In this document: positions 54,224 to 59,254 of the stretch, in pieces
Numbering within the stretch: the stretch's first letter is position 1
How the letters are laid out: each line of letters begins with the position of its first letter
Assembly: GCF_946481715.1 (NCBI RefSeq)
Contig: NZ_CAMLOV010000009.1
Location: 1-59,254, forward strand
DNA from: an uncultured Mucilaginibacter sp.
Lineage (GTDB): Bacteria > Bacteroidota > Bacteroidia > Sphingobacteriales > Sphingobacteriaceae
Length of the DNA stretch: 59,254 nucleotides
Direction of reading: 5' to 3'
Translations under genes and position numbers: made by a program
Notes under the pieces: generated by a model
What the model was told of the DNA's origin: nothing
What the model saw: only the letters and a program-made list of their open reading frames with translations
Databases searched by the model: none

Positions 54224-54273
54224 AAAGATAGCGATAAAATACTATGCATGCATAGTATTTTATCGCTATCTTT
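54224..54273. promoter_or_regulatory. Perfect 50-bp palindrome overlapping promoter-like ends
   Basis: The two 25-base arms (54224-54248 and 54249-54273) are exact inverted complements centred on TGCA. The right end reads TATCTTTA (54267-54274) and its mirror gives TATCTTT on the other strand, each close to the -7 element TAnnTTTG. The dyad lies 30 bases before the acyl-CoA dehydrogenase ATG, suggesting an operator covering divergent promoters. Confidence 0.7.
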
Positions 54274-54303
54274 ACCGCACCAATTATAATCCTATATTTT
54301 AAA

Positions 54304-55476
54304 ATGGACCATTTACTAACCGATACTCCTGCAGGCTACGATTTCTCTATCAGCGATAACCAAAAAATGATAGGCCAGATGGCCAAAGATTTTGCCGAAA
54401 AGCACATCCGCCCCAATGTTATGCAATGGGATGAGGAGCAGCATTTTCCGCTGGAGCTGTTTAAGCAACTGGGCGAAACCGGCATGATGGGCGTTTTGGT
54501 ACCCGAAGAATACGGTGGCTCGGGCTTTGGCTATGCAGAATATGTAACGGTTATTGTAGAGATAGCCAAAGTTTGTGGTTCGATAGGTTTATCGGTAGCG
54601 GCGCATAACTCGCTTTGTACCGGCCATATACTGGCATTTGCCAACGAAGAGCAAAAGCAACGCTGGTTACCCAAACTGGCCACAGCCGAATGGCTGGGTG
54701 CCTGGGGATTAACCGAGGCTAACACCGGAAGTGATGCGATGGGTATGAATACTACGGCCGTATTGGATGGCGATCACTACATTGTAAACGGATCGAAAAA
54801 CTGGATAACACACGGCAAAAGCGGCGATGTTGCTGTAGTAATGGTGCGTACGGGTAGTAAAGGCGATTCTAAAGGGATCTCCGCCCTGGTTATTGAACGG
54901 GGTACGCCTGGCTTTAGCGCTGGTAAAAAAGAGAACAAGCTGGGCATGCGTGCATCAGAAACTACCGAGATGATATTTGATAATTGCCGCGTACCCAAAG
55001 AGAACCTGCTGGGTGTTGAAGGCGAAGGCTTTAAACAGGCTATGAAAGTGCTGGATGGCGGGCGCATCTCTATAGCTGCCTTATCCTTAGGTATTGCCAA
55101 AGGTGCGTTTGAAGCGGCGGTAGCATACTCTAAAGAGCGCCACCAGTTCGGGCAGCCGATAAGCAGTTTCCAGGGAATATCGTTTAAACTGGCGGATATG
55201 GCAACCGAAATAGAAGCTGCGGAATTACTGGTAATGCAAGCGGCCGATTATAAAAACCGCCACCTGCCCGTAACCAAGCAATCTGCCATGGCCAAGTACT
55301 TTGCATCAGAAGTGGCAGTGCGCTGCGCTAACGAGGCAGTTCAAATATTTGGCGGGTACGGGTACACCAAAGATTTCCCGGTAGAAAAGTATTACCGCGA
55401 TGCCAAGCTGTGCACTATAGGCGAGGGCACATCCGAGATACAGAAAATTGTGATCAGCAGGGAAGTGTTGCGTTAA
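54304..55476 (+). CDS. Acyl-CoA dehydrogenase
   Basis: A 390-residue cytoplasmic flavoprotein. Domains run as alpha-helical N-terminal (about 1-120), beta (121-235) and C-terminal helical (236-390). Motifs: WGLTEANTGSDAMGM near 135 (FAD and substrate binding), RHQFGQPISSFQG near 280 and the base Glu near the end (CTIGEGTSEIQKI), as in short- and medium-chain enzymes. It forms a trans-2-enoyl-CoA in beta-oxidation or amino-acid breakdown, passing electrons to ETF. It is preceded by a 50-bp palindrome, likely its regulatory site. Substrate chain length not set. Confidence 0.94.
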   Translation: MDHLLTDTPAGYDFSISDNQKMIGQMAKDFAEKHIRPNVMQWDEEQHFPLELFKQLGETGMMGVLVPEEYGGSGFGYAEYVTVIVEIAKVCGSIGLSVAAHNSLCTGHILAFANEEQKQRWLPKLATAEWLGAWGLTEANTGSDAMGMNTTAVLDGDHYIVNGSKNWITHGKSGDVAVVMVRTGSKGDSKGISALVIERGTPGFSAGKKENKLGMRASETTEMIFDNCRVPKENLLGVEGEGFKQAMKVLDGGRISIAALSLGIAKGAFEAAVAYSKERHQFGQPISSFQGISFKLADMATEIEAAELLVMQAADYKNRHLPVTKQSAMAKYFASEVAVRCANEAVQIFGGYGYTKDFPVEKYYRDAKLCTIGEGTSEIQKIVISREVLR

Positions 55477-55480
55477 GTGT

Positions 55481-55512
55481 TGATTCCACCGAATAACGAA
55501 TGATTCCACCGA
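55481..55512. repeat. TGATTCCACCGA direct repeat pair
   Basis: TGATTCCACCGA occurs at 55481-55492 and 55501-55512, with a short unrelated spacer between, just after the acyl-CoA dehydrogenase stop. It resembles the reverse of the AATCGGTG repeats at 30412-30507. Confidence 0.4.
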
Positions 55513-55542
55513 TTTTAACTACAGCGGGATTAGTATAGTTAG

Positions 55543-56262
55543 TTAACACTTCACCGTTTTCTTCTTTTTTGCATCCGGGTTTTTGTCGCGGGCTTTTTTT
55601 ATGTAATCTGCTGCGGCGGGTACTTTGCACGCTGTTCCGTTCATATCCACCATTACTGTACCGTTCTTATCAGCGGTTGCGAGGGCGTCAGCAGTTAAAG
55701 CCGAAACATATGCTCCGATGGCGATAATAAAGCTATTCATTTGGTAGCGCACACGGTTTGGCGATGAGTGGATAGTTTGCTGGATGCGGGTTAACAGTCC
55801 TTTCAGCGCGCCCATATCCAGTTCGCTATCAGGTTTTAAGCATACCAGGTTTGCCAGCGTAGCCCATCCCGAAGCGGCAATACGTTCTTCGGGGCTATCT
55901 ACCCATTCTAATCCGAGTTCAAAACCGTAATGGCTGCCTGCCGCTACCCAGGGCACGGTGTACTCGCCAATATTGTTTGATACGGCAAGCTGCACCCAGT
56001 GTTGCAGGTCGGCTTTGGTCATTTTAGCATCGTCGGTTATCAGCCCTGCCAGGTACATGGCATCGGCATTGCCGGTTTCAAAAAGGTCCTTAGCCAACTC
56101 GTAGTCGGTTTTTACCTTTTTCTGTATCGTTTTTAGGTGCTCTACCTTAACGCCGAAAAAAGGCTCTTTAACGCCATGTTTCAGCAATATCTTTTTAATG
56201 CTTTCGCTGCCCATTGCCTGCAGTTGGGCCATTACTTCGTTCACATTCATTTGTAAAGACAT
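55543..56262 (-). CDS. DNA alkylation repair protein (AlkD-like)
   Basis: A 239-residue HEAT-repeat protein of the DNA alkylation repair (AlkD) family. Helical pairs run the length: LKTIQKKVKTDYELAKDLFE, DAMYLAGLITDDAKMTKADLQHWV, ERIAASGWATLANLVC and a basic tail of about ten residues (KARDKNPDAKKKKTVK). Family members are DNA glycosylases for 3- and 7-alkylpurines; the catalytic Asp/aromatic arrangement is not obvious here and some members have lost activity. It overlaps no gene and is 10 bases downstream of the small exported protein gene. Confidence 0.85.
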   Translation of the reverse strand: MSLQMNVNEVMAQLQAMGSESIKKILLKHGVKEPFFGVKVEHLKTIQKKVKTDYELAKDLFETGNADAMYLAGLITDDAKMTKADLQHWVQLAVSNNIGEYTVPWVAAGSHYGFELGLEWVDSPEERIAASGWATLANLVCLKPDSELDMGALKGLLTRIQQTIHSSPNRVRYQMNSFIIAIGAYVSALTADALATADKNGTVMVDMNGTACKVPAAADYIKKARDKNPDAKKKKTVKC

Positions 56263-56272
56263 TAAGGAAGGT

Positions 56273-56524
56273 TTACGGATTAACTTTTACAGGGATGGGC
56301 GATACATAATAAAAGGCGCCGCGGTCTACGCTTTTAATATTTACATCCATCGTTTCGCTTACCTTATTAATGTTCACGTTGATGCTGCCATCCGGGTTAA
56401 CCGGCACGGTTACATATTTTTTAGTATCGGCCATTGCCGGCGTAATACTGCCTTTTAGCAGGTTTAATGTTAAAGCCACGGCAATAACGGTTAAAATAAC
56501 TTTGGTGTACAGGTCTGTTTTCAT
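56273..56524 (-). CDS. Small membrane-anchored or exported protein
   Basis: An 83-residue protein with an N-terminal helix (residues 6-24, VILTVIAVALTLNLL) and a beta-rich tail (YVTVPVNPDGSINVNI, YYVSPIPVKVNP). Small proteins of this shape are common in Bacteroidota and often have no known role. It lies 10 bases before the AlkD-like gene and probably shares its transcript. I do not recognise a specific function. Confidence 0.6.
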   Translation of the reverse strand: MKTDLYTKVILTVIAVALTLNLLKGSITPAMADTKKYVTVPVNPDGSINVNINKVSETMDVNIKSVDRGAFYYVSPIPVKVNP

Positions 56525-56604
56525 AAAGAGTTATGGATAATGGTTTTACGAGACCTAATATAGGCATAAATGAGGGGAGGTAAACAAGCGCAGAAGCACC
56601 AGCA

Positions 56605-56643
56605 TAAAAAAAAGCAGGATTGGCCTTGCGCTATACCTGCTTT
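56605..56643 (-). terminator. Orphan minus-strand terminator
   Basis: AAAGCAGG (56611-56618) pairs with CCTGCTTT (56636-56643) around a 17-base loop, and the minus strand continues TTTTTTTTT. No minus-strand coding gene is upstream (56650-56869). An ACCGA/TCGGT hairpin lies at 56671-56687, so a small RNA is possible. Otherwise the 56525-56869 spacer is AT-rich with nothing else apparent. Confidence 0.5.
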
Positions 56644-56836
56644 CGTTTAATCTTAACTAACTATCAACTGACCGATTTTAATTCGGTTAATTATTGTTAT
56701 AACTGTCGAATTATATTTATAGTATAATTATTATATTACAAATTAAATAATTATTTATTCGAATAAGTGGTAATGCGTAAATAGAATAAGGCTTTTGTAA
56801 ATGATAGGCCACTGGAGTGGGTGAAGGAATAATATA

Positions 56837-56865
56837 TTGTTTGAGGTGCCATTACCCTATATTTG
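56837..56865 (+). promoter_or_regulatory. Bacteroidota promoter TTG-N18-TATATTTG, leaderless arrangement
   Basis: TTG (56837-56839), an 18-base spacer and TATATTTG (56858-56865), ending 4 bases before the ATG at 56870. Transcription would start at about the start codon, giving a leaderless mRNA. Confidence 0.65.
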
Positions 56866-56869
56866 AGCA

Positions 56870-57838
56870 ATGGCAGATAAAGGCGGTAACATCGAAAGCG
56901 TAACGCTATTACGTGGTATTGCGGCTTTGGGTGTTTGCATTGTTCATTTTTATGTAGCTAACCAGGTGGTGTACAGCCCACCAGTAGCACGGATTTTCTT
57001 TATGGGGCAGTTGGGTGTTACCATCTTCTTTGTGCTGTCGGGATTTATACTGCCTTATTCGCTTTACCGAAAAGGCTACTCCATTTCCGATTTCCCAAAG
57101 TTCCTTTTGAAAAGAAGTATAAGGATAGACCCGCCGTACTGGGCTACTATTATACTATTATTCGTTTTTAAAATATTGCCCCTGCAAGTGCTTAGTTTAA
57201 AGGTGATATTATTACATGTGTTTTACCTCGTGCCTTTTGCTGAAGGCGCGCCATGGTTTAACGGGATATTTTGGACACTTGCTATCGAGTTTCAGTACTA
57301 CGTATTACTCGGCTTACTGTTTCCGTTGCTCATAAAAATAAGGCCGCTGCTATCCCTGGCGATAGTTTTGCTTGCAAGCGTGGCCTGCGTTTTTATGAAC
57401 TTTGAAACGCGCGAACTCATTTTTGCTTCTTTACATAATTTTGCAGTAGGGTATATTGTGTTTCTGTACTTCGCCGGCAAGGTAAGCCTGGGCCAGGCCA
57501 TAGGGGTATTGCTTGCGTTTTGCGCATTTTTGGCATTCAAGGTCTCCATCACAACGGGTTTAGTGCCGGCAATAACTGCTTTGTTCTTATTGTTATACAA
57601 ATCAAAAAGCCCAAAAGTGCTGTTGTTTTTAGGGAATATCTCTTATTCGCTTTATTTGATGCATATTATATTTATGTACCTCTGGCTCCATTTTATTAAA
57701 TCATACATTAATAATGCATTTGTGTTGGGCATTACCTCTATGGGCGTGGGTATTGGTGCCGCCTATGTATTCTACTTGTTGATTGAAAAACCATCGCTAA
57801 AGCTTTCGAAAAAAATCGGGCTGAATGACAAGCGGTAA
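56870..57838 (+). CDS. Acyltransferase 3 (OafA/YrhL-like) membrane protein
   Basis: A 322-residue membrane protein with about ten helices of the acyltransferase 3 family. The conserved catalytic His is in LGVCIVHFYVA near the start, followed by VTIFFVLSGFILPYSLYRKG, with the RIDPPYW segment near residue 85 and a late SYSLYLMHIIF motif near 260. Such enzymes transfer acetyl or other acyl groups to sugars on the cell surface or to lipids. The promoter 5 bases upstream makes its mRNA nearly leaderless. Single gene. Acceptor unknown. Confidence 0.9.
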   Translation: MADKGGNIESVTLLRGIAALGVCIVHFYVANQVVYSPPVARIFFMGQLGVTIFFVLSGFILPYSLYRKGYSISDFPKFLLKRSIRIDPPYWATIILLFVFKILPLQVLSLKVILLHVFYLVPFAEGAPWFNGIFWTLAIEFQYYVLLGLLFPLLIKIRPLLSLAIVLLASVACVFMNFETRELIFASLHNFAVGYIVFLYFAGKVSLGQAIGVLLAFCAFLAFKVSITTGLVPAITALFLLLYKSKSPKVLLFLGNISYSLYLMHIIFMYLWLHFIKSYINNAFVLGITSMGVGIGAAYVFYLLIEKPSLKLSKKIGLNDKR

Positions 57839-57919
57839 CCGCCAGGGTAATGCTGGTATTTAAAAAACAGCCTGTTTGTGCATCAAATCATTGCTTTAAT
57901 TTATGGCAGGTTTGTGTAG

Positions 57920-58030
57920 GTTGGTTCATCACATTTAAGCGGTAATGCCGGCACTATAGATGTAGCCGACACCAAAATTATTTTCGATTGGGGCGATTTG
58001 CACGGCATTGTATTTCGCCGAGGGAGTTAG
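57920..58030 (+). pseudogene. Possible protein-coding remnant
   Basis: A 36-codon open stretch, following an in-frame stop and lacking a start codon, reads like protein: GSSHLSGNAGTIDVADTK then IIFDWGDLHGIVFRRGS and a stop. It may be the leftover tail of a small gene. I cannot assign a family, and chance is not excluded. Confidence 0.3.
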
Positions 58031-58094
58031 CGAGGTAGGGGATAACACAACGTTATTGTTGGTGCGCACTTTGTTTTTTTATTAACTTTACTAC

Positions 58095-58865
58095 ATGAAA
58101 CCTACCCTTTCACTCATCGTTTTATTTGGTTGCGCCCTCGCCGGGTTTTCGCAATCAACAACCAACGCCTCATTAAAATTCGACAAAAACTACACACGCT
58201 GCGAACGGCGGTGGGTGGTACTTACTAAGGCCGACACAGCTAAGGCCTATGGTTTTGGCTTTATTTATATAGATGAACAGGCCGGGTTTACCTATGATTT
58301 AAAAGGAAACTTAACTATCGACGATAAGGGTGTTTACAAAGCCGATACCACCATCTTCAAGGGGCAATCCATAAAGCTCCGCATCCCACCCAACTGGCAA
58401 AAAGTTGCATTGTTGCCGCCCGATAAAATTAAGGCGCTTAACTTGCAGGAGGAGCCTTACTGGATAAAGAAATTTTATTACAATTATACCGATACTGTTA
58501 AGCACAATTACCGCTGGGGCTGGATCTACAACGACCTGGGCGAATCGGCTATTGCCATAACCTACCTGGAGCCTGCCTATCGTATAAACAAATATGCAAA
58601 AGGTGTAGCATTTGAACTTGGCTTTGCCTATAACGTGGTGAACAGGTTTAGTGATGCTGTGGGAGTGCTGGAGCAGGCAGTATTAAATAAGCCCGATGAT
58701 TCTTTTTTATATAAAGAGTTAGGGTACGCTTACCTGCACCTGAACCAGTACGAAAAAGCCATAGACACCTATAAACGAGGTTTGGATAATTTTCCCGCAA
58801 AGGATAAAGTGAGTGATGCCAAAGGCGAACTGGCAATTAATATGGCTATTGCTTATAAAACTTAG
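58095..58865 (+). CDS. Secreted TPR protein, probably truncated by a frameshift
   Basis: A 256-residue exported protein (signal to about residue 19, AGFSQ). A beta-rich N-terminal half (KFDKNYTRCERRWVVLTK, AYGFGFIYIDEQAGFTYDL) precedes C-terminal TPR repeats (AFELGFAYNVVNRFSDAV, YKELGYAYLHLNQYEKAID), which bind partner proteins. The frame stops after AYKT; reading on in the frame one base back gives LGN then MEEYKNWMIKGKSY, which continues the TPR pattern (58871-58963). So a one-base deletion or assembly error probably removed about 30 residues. Function of the N-terminal half is unknown. Confidence 0.75.
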   Translation: MKPTLSLIVLFGCALAGFSQSTTNASLKFDKNYTRCERRWVVLTKADTAKAYGFGFIYIDEQAGFTYDLKGNLTIDDKGVYKADTTIFKGQSIKLRIPPNWQKVALLPPDKIKALNLQEEPYWIKKFYYNYTDTVKHNYRWGWIYNDLGESAIAITYLEPAYRINKYAKGVAFELGFAYNVVNRFSDAVGVLEQAVLNKPDDSFLYKELGYAYLHLNQYEKAIDTYKRGLDNFPAKDKVSDAKGELAINMAIAYKT

Positions 58866-58870
58866 GTAAT

Positions 58871-58963
58871 ATGGAGGAGTATAAAAATTGGATGATAAAA
58901 GGCAAAAGCTATATCGCGCCCGATTCGCAATACATGAAATTAATAACCGACAAAGGATTTTAA
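58871..58963 (+). pseudogene. Out-of-frame C-terminal tail of the TPR gene
   Basis: A 30-codon stretch (MEEYKNWMIKGKSYIAPDS then QYMKLITDKGF and a stop) in a different frame, six bases after the TPR stop. It has the composition and helix pattern of the last TPR repeat and fits the preceding frame if one base is inserted near 58862. It could instead be a tiny separate gene. Confidence 0.5.
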
Positions 58964-59116
58964 ATTATTAAACATGCTTCAATCTGCCCGAACCAGGCTT
59001 GCTAAAATTGCGCTTTCATCTGTGGCTCTTACCGATTGCAAGTTTTTAAAGGAATTGGATAAAGCCAAATTCGTCTCAATAAGTTAAGGACGCATATTAG
59101 TTATTACATGTAATTC

Positions 59117-59254
59117 ATGATCAATTATTTCCCTTTAGATAATCCCCGCGTTAATTTATATGCTGAAATAGGTACAGCCATCAAGGTGCTTTATCCGATA
59201 GGGCTATCGCGGGAAGTACCGGAGTATCGTGAGTATCCTGGCATAAAAAAAATC
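59117..59254 (+). CDS. Start of a gene cut by the window end (partial)
   Basis: An ATG at 59117 opens a frame of 46 codons that is still open at the window edge: MINYFPLDNPRVNLYAEIG, then TAIKVLYPIGLSREVPEY. There is no signal peptide. The N-terminus alone does not identify a family. It is preceded by an AT-rich spacer. Confidence 0.45.
   Translation, partial: MINYFPLDNPRVNLYAEIGTAIKVLYPIGLSREVPEYREYPGIKKI

Noticed and set aside
58855..58870. Programmed frameshift in the TPR gene
   Set aside because: The AAAACTT context gives no good re-pairing for a -1 slip, so a plain mutation or sequence error is simpler.
58974..59087. 37-codon ORF between the TPR tail and the last gene
   Set aside because: Starts with ATG but shows no recognisable family, signal or conserved pattern; could be chance.
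1..59254. rRNA, tRNA, IS element or prophage
   Set aside because: I looked for transposase, integrase, structural RNA and tRNA-like folds and found none; the repeats are non-coding.

Overview
The window looks like a chromosomal segment of a Bacteroidota bacterium, most likely Sphingobacteriaceae (Mucilaginibacter- or Pedobacter-like). This is inferred from SusC/SusD and TonB-dependent receptors, DUF2911, DUF3810 and DUF3857 proteins, -7 promoter elements of the TAnnTTTG type, weak or absent Shine-Dalgarno sites, and many short palindromic intergenic repeats. I see no rRNA, tRNA, CRISPR array, transposase or phage gene.

Left part (1-8 kb, mostly minus strand): a DsbA/FrnE-like oxidoreductase; a compact locus that looks metal-related (Cys-rich CxGKC membrane protein, TonB receptor, PepSY membrane protein, heavy-metal-binding lipoprotein); a MITE-like repeat; a PIN-domain toxin with an overlapping 55-residue antitoxin; and two tandem paralogous secreted proteins.

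The most coherent system is the plus-strand block 8018-18498. It encodes a GH127 beta-L-arabinofuranosidase and a GH27 alpha-galactosidase, followed by the complete trans-4-hydroxy-L-proline pathway: pyrroline-hydroxycarboxylate deaminase of the DapA fold, 2-oxoglutarate semialdehyde dehydrogenase, 4-hydroxyproline 2-epimerase, FAD-dependent D-hydroxyproline dehydrogenase and an AraC regulator. Plant extensins carry beta-arabinosides on hydroxyproline and alpha-galactose on serine, so the block reads as an extensin (hydroxyproline-rich glycoprotein) deglycosylation and hydroxyproline catabolism locus. Each of five consecutive spacers in it carries a palindromic repeat.

Middle part (18.5-42 kb): a membrane-anchored propeller-like protein; a desaturase that closely resembles eukaryotic dihydroceramide delta-4 desaturase (DEGS); an EamA transporter; an outer-membrane beta-barrel protein; DUF2911 and DUF3810 proteins; a glpD-glpK-glpF glycerol operon; a candidate structured ncRNA with its own promoter and terminator; a penicillin-acylase-family enzyme; two tandem 630-residue DUF3857/pseudo-transglutaminase proteins plus a small secreted protein, each preceded by a short hairpin; and a minus-strand group with an antibiotic-biosynthesis-monooxygenase-fold protein, a metallo-beta-lactamase-fold enzyme and an esterase.

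Right part (42-59 kb): a lipoprotein serpin, a Tat-exported phospholipase C, a GH29 fucosidase, DinB, a SusC/SusD pair, an acyl-CoA dehydrogenase preceded by a perfect 50-bp palindrome, a DNA alkylation repair protein, a leaderless acyltransferase gene, a TPR protein with a probable C-terminal frameshift, and a gene cut by the window end.
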